Below, piece after piece: positions 22,397 through 34,200 of a stretch of DNA of 64,000 nt. The notes under the pieces were generated by a model. The model was not told the DNA's origin. It worked only from the letters and a program-made list of their open reading frames with translations, and ran no database searches. The translations under genes and the position numbers were made by a program. The DNA is from Drechslerella dactyloides. Taxonomy: Eukaryota; Ascomycota; Orbiliomycetes; Orbiliales; Orbiliaceae. The DNA lies in NCBI GenBank assembly GCA_020064725.1, contig JAGTWJ010000013.1, positions 186,001-250,000 on the forward strand, given 5' to 3'. The stretch's first letter is position 1; every line of letters starts with the position of its first letter.

Positions 22397-24126
22397 TTGA
22401 ACGCAGCAGTCATGGTCGTCGCGAGAGTAGCCTCGACGGCACGCAGCCGGGCCCTCGGCCTCATGCGCGCAATCAGCCACGCCAACCGCTCTTGCCCATG
22501 CCACGGCGACCACGCTCACCACCACGCCCACGAGCACGCCCGCCATGCGACGAAGATCTTGCAAGGCCGCGGGTATGCTACACCAGTCGACCTCTCGAGC
22601 CAGAAGGTAGGCGACCGTTAAACCCGCTGACAAGTGCACTTTGGGCCGTGCATTTCTGAATTAATGTCCACTAATATTGAATGTGAATGACCAGGAATAT
22701 GCGTTCGAGATGGCTGCCAGCAGCATTCGTTTTGGCCCCGGCGCCACCAAGGAGGTCGGCATGGACTTCGCCAATCTCAAGGTCAACAAGGTGCTTGTCC
22801 TGACCGACAAGACCGTCGGCCAATTGACGCCCATGAAGCAGGCAGTCGAGGGATTGGAACGGGAAGGCGTCAAATTCGATATCTTTGACGAAGTCATGGT
22901 GGAACCAAAGGACTACAGCGTCAAGAAGGCGATTGAATACGGCCGGCAGTCTGGGGCTGACGCCCTGCTCGCTGTGGGTGGCGGCTCCGTCATGGACACC
23001 GCTAAGCTGGTCAATCTCTACACCAGCTACCCTGAGGCCGACTTTCTCGACTTTGTGAATGCACCACTCGGTAAGGGATTACCTATCACACGGTCGCTAA
23101 AGCCGCTGATATGCATTCCCACGACCGCCGGCACTGGCAGCGAGACCACCGGGACAGCTATATTGTGAGCAGCCTGACCTTTCTTCCTTTGTTCTATATA
23201 TATATATTGCGCTGATACGCTAGATAAACGAACACAGCGACTTAACGGGTGTGAAGGCGAAGACTGGTGTAGCCCACCGCTACCTCAAGCCCACGCTCGG
23301 CATCTGCGACCCCCTAAACACTCGCTCCATGCCGTCCGCCGTGCACGCCTCCTCGGGCCTCGACGTCCTCTGCCACTCCCTTGAATCCTGGACGGCAATC
23401 CCATACAACGAGCGTATCCCACGTCCTGCAAACCCAATCCTCAGGCCGGCGTATCAGGGTGCAAACCCTATCTCAGATGTCTTCTCGTTCGAGGCACTCA
23501 AGATGACCGTCAAATATCTGCCTCGAGCGGTACGGGACCCGGATGATGCGGAGGCGCAGAGTAATATGCTTCTTGCAGCGACGTTAGCAGGCGTCGGGTT
23601 CGGTAATGCCGGTGTGCATCTTTGCCACGGAATGAGCTATCCACTCAGTGGGATGAATAAAGTTCGTATCATACCAGTCTGGGACCTGCCGTCTATAGCT
23701 CGCGAACTTCCTGCTGATGATGAGATACAGGGCTACAAACACTCCGGATACGAGGTTTCCTATCCCCTAATCCCTCACGGAGTCTCTGTCGCCGTCACAG
23801 CGCCGGCAGTCTTCAAATTCACCGGCCCTTCAAACCCTTCTCGCCACCTTGCCGCCGCCGAGATATTCGGCGCAGACATCAGCAACGCAAAAGAGGAGTC
23901 CGCAGGTGAAATCCTCAGCGAGGCTGTGGCAAAGTTTCTGGTGGACCTCGGCGACCAACCGAGAGGTATCAAGGCACTCGGATACGAGAGGGGAGACATC
24001 AATGGACTAGTGGAAGGAACATTACCCCAGCAGCGGGTGCTGGTATTAGCACCGAATTTGACGGGGGAGAAGGAGCGACAACGAGAACTGCTGACGGAGC
24101 TATTTGAGGAGGCTTTGGAGTACTGA
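22397..24126 (+). CDS. Hydroxyacid-oxoacid transhydrogenase, mitochondrial (iron-containing ADH family)
   Basis: About 499 aa in four exons: 22397-22606, 22695-23164, 23238-23661 and 23731-24126 (an alternative Met at 22412 is likely also used). The family couples 4-hydroxybutyrate oxidation to 2-oxoglutarate reduction, giving succinate semialdehyde and D-2-hydroxyglutarate in mitochondria. The basic N-terminus fits a targeting peptide and contains an unusual His-rich run (CPCHGDHAHHHAHEHARHA). Family landmarks include GGGSVMDTAK (nucleotide loop), PTTAGTGSETT, DVLCHSLESW and GVHLCHGMSYPL (metal-binding His). The third intron (23662-23730, GTTCGT..ACAG) is 69 nt and frame-neutral. Removing it restores the family sequence SGMNK-GYKHSGYEVSYPL, so I treat it as real despite the weak donor. 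Confidence 0.9.
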
Positions 24127-25060
24127 TCGATTTGTCCCTTTACTATTGTCCATATATCTAATGCATGGTTCTCTAGTAAAAAAGTTGTACTTTATGGTTT
24201 GTAAAGGCACATTAGTATTGCTTTCGCGTTAAGAGATCGGTAGCCCTAGGTGCCAACCCTTGGGTGAAATAGGTGCCTTCTAGTACCTTATAATCCGGAA
24301 TGCCGACAAAAAACGACCCAAAAGTCAAAGGAAATAGCTTAACAGCATCTTTCAGGCGTATTTTCAGCTCTTTCAGTCATGAAAGACTTTGGAATTTAAA
24401 ACACGCATTCTCCCTACCGTAGAGGTAAGTCGGATTTCGAGACAGACCAGACCGCTCATCGAGATCCTAAGAGCCGGGATAGCAATGTGTTGTAAGGGCA
24501 AAATGCAACAGATATAACTACAGCGCAACCGTAGACCAGCTCTGAGCGAGACGGTCGACAGGCTGCTGCGCGCAGCGCCAGCCGAGACCACATTGCTCCG
24601 ACAGATATATAACGCAAAGAAGTCTTTCTTGGGGCCATTACGTAAATCTTTCGGCCTTGGTATCGATCGTTTCCCTCAGTCCTCTGCCAGTAACCAGTAA
24701 AAAGTGCACAGGCCATCTGCTGCGGACGGCAGCCACACAAGGCACAATGACTGGCTGGCTCGTTCAGCAAAAGCGAAATGTTGCAGCCTCGTCAAACATT
24801 CATATTGCGCCGTCATTTTGGTGGTCATACATTAACAGAAACTTGATGTCTAGTCCTGAAGATTCCTCATGATCGGATATCTGGCTGTCTTTCCTCGAAT
24901 GACTTTGTAGCCTGTTATGGAATCCATGCAAATGTTCACCCTCCGGATTGTCAACAGCGAGACTCAGCGTCTGCCCTGAGACCACCTCCGGATATGATCG
25001 TTAGATGCGGCGACCGCTTCCCCTTGAGAACGCTTATACGAAACAAAGAGAGCGGCAGCT
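24127..25060. other. Intergenic region
   Basis: About 930 bp between the transhydrogenase and the NACHT-ankyrin gene. No gene, repeat or RNA was recognised. The last part should hold the promoter of the NACHT-ankyrin gene. Confidence 0.5.
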
Positions 25061-28000
25061 ATGGCCCAGCAAGCCTCTGGTCAACAGCGGCTCTCGATCG
25101 CCTTGGACGAGTTCCAGAAGCAGCTTACGCCAGTCGAGCAAACGAATCTCAGCCGAATCTCGCAGCCAGACGTGACTACGGTCACGACCTTCTCCTCTCA
25201 GATTAATGGGAGTTCTAATCTGCGCCGGAAGAGGCTCGGAGATAAGATTCAGCCGTTTCTGCTGTTCATGCAGAGTTTTGGCGACGTTGTTGGCGTTTAT
25301 ATTCAAAGCGACCCCCGCGTCAGCGCGCTCGTCTGGGGGAGCATCAAACTTGTGGTGCAGGTCTGTATCCAATCAAGTCTAGCTATATATAGTTATCCAC
25401 TGGCAGATTGCCTACAGATATTAACCTCTTTCATGGTCTAGATCGCCACAAATTATTTCGACTACTTCGTGAAAATAACGGATCTGTTTATGAAAATCCA
25501 GCATCTCTGCCCGACGATTGATCGGATAGGCAAACTTTTCCAGAGCTCTGCAAAGTTGCAAGATGCAGTCTTAGGCTTCTATGCAATAACCATAGAGTTC
25601 TGCACTCAAGCGTTTAGATTTCTGCGACAGCCAGGTTAGTGCCAGCGTATCTTAAGCCCATTACGTCCACCAAAATGCCACTAAGGTTATCTATAGGCTT
25701 AAAGCAATTCGCCAAAGCGATATGGAAACCTTTCAAAGCTCAATTTGAAGATGTGGAAGGGCAGCTCGAAGATCAACGTCGAACAATCGACGATGATGTT
25801 TTGATCGCATCGCAAACAGTGGCGCATGATGCGGCTCAGTCTGCTCTGATATATCAAACGGATGGATACAAGCATCGGCAGTTCCAGGTCGACCAGTGGG
25901 CCCAGAACAGGGACTGACAGATGCAAAGAGATAGAATTTCAAGGGGTAGGCATCTCCATTGTTAGGGTCTACTTCACTTACTAATAATCATATCCGGGAC
26001 TGTCTATAGAGAAGAGATTAAAAATCTTAATAGATGGAATATCGAGCTACGATCATGCACGGTCCTTCATACATGCACGGGATAGACGACATCCCGAGAC
26101 AGGGAAATGGCTGCTGGAGCTGCCTACCTTCAAGAATTGGGATGGATCCGCAGAGTCTAGCGTTCTATGGTATCATGGAATTCGTGAGTATAATATCCTC
26201 TTTATAATGTACTGTGTACCGCAAATATTGAGTACCGTAAATTAGGATCGGTCATGCTAAATAGCTAACGTGGGACATCATACATAGCTGGCTCGGGAAA
26301 ATCCATCTTAACGACGTCACTGATTGATCATATTTTCACCAGAAACCGCAATTCTAAAACATCAATAGCGTATTTTTTCTGTGACTTCCAGATCGCTGAA
26401 TCTCTCCGCTACCGGATAATACTTTCGAGCCTGCTTAAACAGTTGGCCGTATTGAGCCAGCCAATAACTACAGTTCTCGAAGACAAGCTGGAAGCCGCTT
26501 ATATGAATACTCAGTTTCCTCCCGATATTCGGAAGATCGAGGAATTACTCATCTCGTTTGCTCAGTCGTTAGGTCCTATCTATATCTTTCTGGATGGGAT
26601 CGACGAGTGCGCAGCAACTGATAGAATCGAGCTTCTGTCGTGCCTTGGGCGGCTATTGCGGGCTAAGCCGAATGATATCAGCGTTGCCCTATCTTGTCGG
26701 CCGGAAATTGATATCCCTAGGACCTTGAAGATTGCCCATCAAATCTCTCTCGGGTCCGTTACACACCGTCCTGATCTCGAGGCTTATATCGCAGAAGAAC
26801 TAGAGACAAAATGTTCGAACATCCGTGCATATTCCTCCGAACTGAAAGAGGAAATCAAGACAGCTCTACTGAAGGGCGCAGATGGCATGTAGGTCGTACA
26901 CTATATCTTGCAGAAGTAAGATTATAAATATTAATAAGCGTGTATCTCCACTAGGTTCTTATGGGTCTTCTACCAAATCGAAGATATTCGGAAAGCAAAT
27001 AATAAGTCCAAAATCCGCGAACTACTCCGTGATCTCCCTCGAGGCCTAAGTGAGACATACGAGAGGATCGCCGGAAAAATAATCAAAGACAGAGACGCTG
27101 AGGAAGCTATAAGGACCTTCCAGTGGCTATCACATTGCCGTAGACCTCTTAAACTTACCGAGCTTATGGAGGCAATATCTATTCGGATGGGAGACAAGCA
27201 ACATGCTAAAATTCGCGACCGATATAGCGACGATACTATGGGAATCGTCCACAACTGCTGCAATCTTGTCATCTTGAACGAGACTGATAATACGGTGCAA
27301 TATGCCCATTCAACTGCGGCAAAATATCTTGCGTCTTGCGAGAACTTGCTGTCAAGGCTTCCCCCGGATTTCGACGCGAAGCAGGTGCACGAATTACACG
27401 CCATGCTACCTTCAAACCTTTGTGCAACCTATCTTCTATTAGGCGACTTTGAGACCCAGATAACACGCACACCTGCGCAATCGTTGACTGTCGGAATGCC
27501 TAAGAATTGGCTATCCAGCATTCTGCCTGCAAATCTTGGTTTTCTCTCATCCACTCTTCAGTATCTGAGAGGCTATCAACCCTCTACTATTTCGGAAAGT
27601 ACGATGTCAACCACCGACCGGGTCATCCGTCGCACGCTTGTCAATGCGAAGCCATTAGACCAACTCTACTATCGCTATCCGTTCCTCAGTTATGTTACCA
27701 CATACTGGTTGGACCATTTCAAAATTGATTTCGCGGTCCTGGAGCAATATAATCGGAGTGGGACGCTGGAGGGCCACTCCAAAGTTTTCGCAAAGCTCTT
27801 AGACCTGAATCTGCCTTTCCCATATTTGCCGTATATGATCAAGACAGAGAAGCCAGATATGAGGAGACTCCTCTACTGGGCCTGCGAAAACGACCACTTT
27901 TTGATGTTCAAAGCGGTTGCGACGTATGTCACAACCGAACATTTTGAACATAGAATGACAATTGAAGGAGAAGAGTTTCCAGCTCCTTTGTTCTGTGCGG

Positions 28001-28902
28001 CGAGGAGTGGCAGTTGCAGGGTTTTTAGTCATATGTTCAAAGGTTCGCGCGGACCCAGCGTTCTCGCAGGGGACGAAACCCAGAGGGTGTGTTTGACTTG
28101 CGAATTCGACGATCACAACCCTCTTTCCATCGCTTCGGAACGCGGACATGCAAGCATTGTAAGGTCGCTTCTTGGCGCATCTCCGAATTTCCTACTTGGC
28201 GATGATAACCGCCGGTGGTACCGGGATTCCATGCTAAAGGCCGTCACAAACGGCCACCTGGGAGTGGTTGACGAGTTGATCACTTCAATGCGGACGGCAC
28301 AACGGGTGTGGCCCCATTTGACGCTGCCAAGGCAATCTTTCCTAGACATTTTTTTCAAAGATACAATAAGGCTTGCTGCATCTCTTGCTGCATCTGCTGG
28401 ACACTTGGATATCATCAAGCATTTCTGCAACGAAGGACTATACCTTGCGTATTGTTGTGGAAAGTGCAACCATCATGATCATGGCGTTCTGGAACAGCTT
28501 GTGAAAAGTGGTCACGAAGACTTCCTCCAGGAGATACTACTCCAGTTTCGACACGATCAATACATAGTATATCCAGCGTTTTTGCAAGCGATTGGTGATG
28601 GTAATGTCCGTGCCTTGAATATTATTATTGCGAGCACAGGGAATTTTATGAACGGGTTTTCTTGCCTATGTGGGTTCGAGACTGTGCGTCTACTCGCCAA
28701 AGCGGTTGAGTCTCGGCAGTTACGATCAGTGCAATGGGTTTTGGAGCACGGGCATATAAAAAAATCTGTTTTTGAGAAGGCTCGGAGAGCAGGCGCTTCC
28801 CCCCGCCTTTTAGATAGTCCTGAAGACACTGTGAAGGCATTCAAGATTCTTGACTATCTCGACGAATGGGCCAAGACTGTGGGATTTCTCAACACAGAGT
28901 AG
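25061..28902 (+). pseudogene. NACHT-ankyrin NLR gene interrupted by one in-frame TGA
   Basis: Six exons: 25061-25360, 25442-25634, 25697-25945, 26010-26183, 26288-26888 and 26955-28902. All junctions are consistent in phase, and one branch site is TACTAAT. The nominal product is about 1,154 aa. Its helical N-terminal domain is of the type preceding NACHT in many fungal STAND proteins (WGSIKLVVQ is a landmark; I recall it as DUF7708). The NACHT has a P-loop GIPGSGKS and Walker B FLDGIDEC, followed by a helical region (GLSETYERI). Degenerate ankyrin repeats run to the C-terminus (NPLSIASERGHASIVRSLL, SLAASAGHLDIIKHF). Exon 3 contains TGA at 25915-25917 in an otherwise continuous frame, with no intron able to skip it. 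It is a recent pseudogene, a readthrough gene or a sequencing error. Such receptors mediate non-self recognition in fungi. Confidence 0.75.
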
Positions 28903-30469
28903 AGTAATGCCTTTGTCAAGATATGAACATATAAATTTGATATATTTTACGAATTTTAAATTTTATCTAGATATTTCTACCCCATAGACCTATGGGAACT
29001 AGAATATATCTAGATCAACATGATAATTAGATAGAAATATAAATTAAATTTCTTGTAAAATAATGTATATGCTTGATGAGCGAAGCCGGACCTGCCGGAG
29101 GCAACTGCTAATTAAAGCCCACGCTGTGAGTGAAACCCACCAGTAAAATACCTATTATTTCTTATTATATGCTAAAATATAGCATTCAGCCCATAATATC
29201 AGAGGTCTCAATGTCTAGCTGCTATTGGTTTATGTAGTCGAAGCCGGCCCAGCCCCCAGTAAGCTAGTCGAAGCTGGCACAGCAAGCAGTTGGCGCAGCG
29301 AGTAGCCGGTCTAATAAGCAGCTGGCTAGCTTCTGCTAGCCTAGTAGAATTAGCTAGTGAGTACCTAGGTAGGTAGTGGCCAGGGTTACTAAGCTATACA
29401 TATATATAGTAACTGGGGTGCATATGCACATATGCACGTATGCTTGTATATACTATTGTTAGTCTGGCTGCTTGCTGGGCTGGCTTTTGTTGTGCGACCT
29501 TTACTCCATTGGTTTTGCTCGTTGTGAATTTCATTTATAAATGAAGGCTTTGGTAGTATATATAGGGCCTATGAGTTACGATAGGTGTTTAATAGTTTTG
29601 TAAAAAAAGATGAACTGAATGTATAATCTTTGTTCACTTTGCACGCTATAACGAGCACCCTGTAGCCTAGTTATATCGCCAATATGTATAAAAATAAAGA
29701 GGATATGTCTGGTATTTTTCAAGTTATGACAATTAATGGCAACGGGAAATTCGAAACTGTGATATTAGTCTCGGGCCGCAATTCTACAGAAGATAATACA
29801 TTCTCCCTCGCATTGAGCTAGATGTTAGTGAAGTGATCTTGCGTTCGAACGTCGACAAGTGCTGAGGAAGAGTGGCACACAGCTATGTCCAGTCCGAGAC
29901 TACTATAGTAATCAATTCTAAGTTGAACGGGAAAGTAATGTTGCACTCCATATATGCATACTTCACAATACCATATCAAGCATAAATATAAGTAAGTACC
30001 TACTTAAGTACTTAATGACCTTGTGATTTCCTATTCGGATAATTTTCAGCTTTCTGCGCTAAGTCCTAAAACCGCTTAGTCAAGTCCGATGGTACTTTGT
30101 TCGACCTGGCCAAGTGGGCGCTTCTTGAAACAAAAGGCAGAAAATATTGCTGCCTAAACAAGCCTCTTCATGACGTTGGGATTAAAAATAGTTACGGCAA
30201 GGTAACCCTATCTGGCATACCAAAAAGCGGAACATGTGCCAAAAAACACCGACCAGGTGAGGATCGAGGCGCTACACTTCACACCGGTGTGTTGGTGTGA
30301 ACGCACTTCACCCTGAAGTCTTGACTCTTAGTTGCTATTTTTATACAGGGGTTTTCATGAAGGGAGATAAGTGTATGATGAGTATAATAGTTGTGGAAGT
30401 AGAGTAATTATATAACAATAACAGCAAATAAGCTGGCTATTGAGGTACTATAGTCTTTAATTGTCCTGT
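28903..30469. other. Intergenic region with a GC-richer degenerate repeat patch
   Basis: AT-leaning spacer downstream of the NACHT-ankyrin gene. At about 29230-29400 there are several imperfect copies of AGTCGAAGCYGGC and AGCAGCTGGC-like words, plus the ATGCACATATGCAC palindrome near 29430. No coding potential was recognised. The patch may be a remnant of a mobile element, but no boundaries could be set. Confidence 0.45.
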
Positions 30470-30801
30470 AAAAGGCCATTTGGCGTGCATTTTAACGACT
30501 CCGAGAAAGTTCCATTCTTTTTTCGAACCCAGCTTGCCCTTGAGCCTCCGCAGTTCAGAACAGCAACCCTTGAGCGCATTCTCCAGCTCCATAGATTCGA
30601 AGATCTTTTAGCCATTTGGGCTGCGGACGAGCTCTTCTACGCGCTTGATGAGTTCCTCGACACTGATAACCCCCGTCCGAAGCTCCCCAATATTCCCTTC
30701 GGCATCCTTGACGTCCAAATAGATTTTCCAGCAACTACTGATGCCTTGAATCACCGCGATAATACTAGCCGTGGTTGATAGCGGATTAGTGTTGTGTAAA
30801 G
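30470..30801 (-). pseudogene. Relic of a fungal STAND N-terminal domain
   Basis: Read on the minus strand, this stretch encodes NPLSTTASIIAVIQGISSCW, then VKDAEGNIGELRTGVISVEE, LIKRVEELVRSPNG, and finally ALKGCCSELRRLKGKLG and KWPFTG. This is the recognisable order of the helical N-terminal domain found before NACHT in fungal ankyrin/STAND proteins. It is broken: no Met precedes the expected N-terminus, a TAA lies in frame at 30608-30610, and the sequence stops soon after KWPFTG with no NACHT following. It is opposite in orientation to both flanking NLR genes, so it is a leftover of a third receptor gene. Confidence 0.7.
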
Positions 30802-31227
30802 TTTGCTTTTGATGCTTCTCGCGAATCTAGACCCAGAACCCCGTCATGTCATGAAGTGCGGAATATCGTGCCTTCCCTACCCTTAAATCTCCGCTGCCGG
30901 CTGTTTCAATCCGAAAGGCTGCGGTGCTGCAAGCGTTATTAGCGCTGGAGTTTCCGACGCAACTCAGCCACACGAGGCTGTACAAGCCGCACGAGGCTGC
31001 GGTGTAATACCAGGTTGGTAAGATGTAGGATCCGGAGAAATTCTGCGTTACAAGAACACAAGGCTGGAAGATTTTGCAGCACTTTCGGACAATTCCAAGC
31101 TTTATCTTCCATCCCCCGCTCGGTTTTCATGTTGCGACATCGTCGGATTGTCTAAATTTGATGCCGCTCTCTGGATTCTCGGCTTGGTGTATTGCAACTC
31201 GCCCTTACACTCGAACGATTGCTTGGG
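30802..31227 (+). promoter_or_regulatory. Upstream region of the PNP-NACHT-WD40 gene
   Basis: About 425 bp between the STAND relic and the start of the PNP-NACHT-WD40 gene. It probably contains the promoter and leader of that gene. No specific element was identified. Confidence 0.4.
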
Positions 31228-34200
31228 ATGGATCGCCGGCTCGACAGCGAGGACTACACCATAGGCTGGATATGCGCCCTGCCCGTGGAGCTTACGGCAG
31301 CGGTCGCCATCCTAGACGAACGCCATCCGCTGCTGCCGCAAGATGAAGGGGATGAAAACGCATACGAGTTTGGCCGGGTGGGTTCATGCAATATCATCAT
31401 CGCGTGTCTCCCATCCGGAGTGTACGGCGTAACGTCTGCAGCAAGCGTTGCCGCCCAGATGCGTCGGAGTTTCCCATCTATCAAGGCTGGTTTGATGGTG
31501 GGGATTGCTGGTGGAGCGCCGATGCCGCCGCAACGCGACATTAGGTTAGGCGACGTTGTCGTGAGCGAGCCGGTGCCAGGGTTTCCAGGGGTTTTGCAGT
31601 ATGACTTCGGGAAAACGGTGCAAGAAGGCCGGCTGGTCCAAACTGGGGTGCTCAACAAGCCGCCAAAACAATTCCTGACAGCAATAGCTAAACTCAAGTC
31701 ACGGCAAAACAGTGGAATCAACAACATTATCACCGACTGTCTGAGGCATGGGAACGTCCCCCGGGAGTTTGCCCGCCCGCCTAGCTATAGCGATCGGCTC
31801 TTCTACGCAGATTATGAACACCCTTCCGAAAACGCGTCTTGCGATCGATGCGAGGTGCACAAAGTGGTGAAAAGGACCACTCGCCAGCCCGACCAACCGC
31901 GTATTCACTATGGACTAATCGCGTCCGGCAACCGGGTTATAAAGCATGGCAAGACCAGAGACAGTTTGGTGCAGGAATATGGGATGCTATGCTTTGAAAT
32001 GGAGGCGGCGGGACTGATGGATGAGTTGCCTTCGCTGGTGATTCGAGGTATCTGCGATTACTCTGACAGCCACAAAAGCAAGGTGTGGCAGCCCTACGCG
32101 GCATTGTCTGCTGCTGCTTTTGCGAAGACGCTCTTACTTCGGTTGCCACCCAAAGGTTAGAACGGCCCATCTAGACGAGTGGTTTCGTTGATTTTGGATC
32201 CACAACAGTCGCCCAAACTGATTCTGGTGAACAGCAGCAAACAATGAGAGCAATCGAACCGAAAAAATTACTCTTAACCTGCCTATCGCCGAAGGGGCAG
32301 CTTTCGGGAGCTACGCGGACCGGCACGAGCCGGAGTGCCTAGATGGGACTCGGGTAGACATCCTGGAAGATATCATAAAGTGGGCGGACGATCCCCAGGG
32401 GAAAAGCATATTCTGGCTGGTTGGCAGGGCGGGGACTGGGAAGTCCACGATCTCCCGAACAATAGCCAGGAAATTGCAGACGAAAGAGCAGCTCGCGGCC
32501 AGCTTCTTCTTTAAGAGAAGCGAAGCCGATCGCAGCGATAGCAAAAGATTCTTCAGCACAATTGCGGGTCAGCTAGCGGGCAATTACCGCTGCACAATGT
32601 CGAGCGTCCAAAAAGCGATCCAAGCCCACCCGGACATCTTCACAAAGGCGCCGAAAGAGCAGTTCGACAAGCTAATCTTGCAGCCTCTTTCCGAAGCCAA
32701 GTTCGCATATCATAGACCAAGGTTGGTTTTGCTGATCGACGCGCTGGACGAGTGCGACGGAGAAGAAGATATAGAAGATATCATATCTCTACTCGCTCAG
32801 CTAAAAGATATACAGCCCGTGGATGTACGAGTTTTCTTGACCAGCAGGCCCGACCTGCCGATTCGTCCCACGTTCAAAAGATTACCAGAAGGCACATACA
32901 AAGATATTATATTACACGAAGTCCCGAAGATCGAGCACGATATATCGCTATTTCTACAGTACGAGCTCTCCAAGATACAGAAGAAACACAAGCTCCCCGA
33001 TATACAGAAGGAGCGTTCCCCTCCGCAAAAATGGCCAGGCGACGAGAGGATTCGGAGACTGGTTGGGATGGCAATGCCTCTGTTCATCTACGCGGCAACG
33101 CTGTGTCGGTATATCGGAGACAAAAACTGGGACCCCGAAGAACGAATCAAAGGGATTATCGAGTATCAAAGCGATTGCCGGTTATCACAACTACAAAAGA
33201 CGTATCTTCCGATTTTGGATAAGCTAACGGTCGATCAAAACGAAGCCGAAAAGAAGCGGTTGATAGAAGAGTTTCGACAAATAGTCGGCACCATTGTCAA
33301 CCTTGCCAGTCCGCTGTCCGCTTCATCCCTCGCGAGTCTGTTATCCATTTCGGAAAACATAGTCAAGCGCAGGCTGAACCCGCTGCATTCCGTCCTCGAT
33401 GTACCCGAAGACAGCCACGCCGCGGTTAGAACATTCCATCTATCTTTCCGCGACTTTCTTCTCGATCGTTCCCTTCAAAATAAAAGTCCCTTTTGGGTGG
33501 ATGAAAAGGAATCGCACAGAATAATCGCTGATAAGTGCATCGAGCTACTGTCCGGCTCTGCCGGGTTAAGGATGGATATCTGCGAGTTAGGGTCTCCTGG
33601 GAAAATGCGATCGGAGATTGACGAAAGGGTGATTGGAGAGCATCTACCGCCGGAACTTCGATACGCTTGCTGCTACTGGGTGTACCACTTGAAACGAGGC
33701 GGACAGTTTCTGGCCGACAACAGCCAAACGCATAGCTTCCTGCAAAAGCATCTGCTGCACTGGCTTGAGGCAGCTAGCCTATTGAACATAGCTTCGGAAA
33801 TATCCACTGCGGTCGACATTTTGATATCGATGATAGATGTAGGTTTGTAGATGTTTCGTGATTGAAGAATGAGACTTACGGGAGTTTTTAGATAGATAAC
33901 GGCAAGGGCATATCGGCTTTCGTTCACGACATAAAGCGGTTTGTGCTTCAGAACCAGTATATCATCAGCAAGGCGCCGTTACAGACATACTGTTCAGCGC
34001 TCGTGTTCGCTCCGAAGAGAAGCATGGTTAGGCATACGTTTAAACCAGAAAAGGTGATTGGATGGGCGAGCCAATTGCCTCGAGCTCAAGAGGAGTGGGA
34101 TAGCTCGCTGCAGACGCTGGTGTATACGGACTTGCTGCCGCCGTCGTGGTATACGAACGTGGCCACAAGCGTGGCATTCTCGCCTGACGGCAAGATGCTC

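Noticed and set aside
25861..25920. An intron that would remove the TGA at 25915 from the NACHT-ankyrin gene
   Set aside because: The only candidate (GTCGAC..ACAG) would be about 33 nt with a non-consensus donor, too short to be credible.
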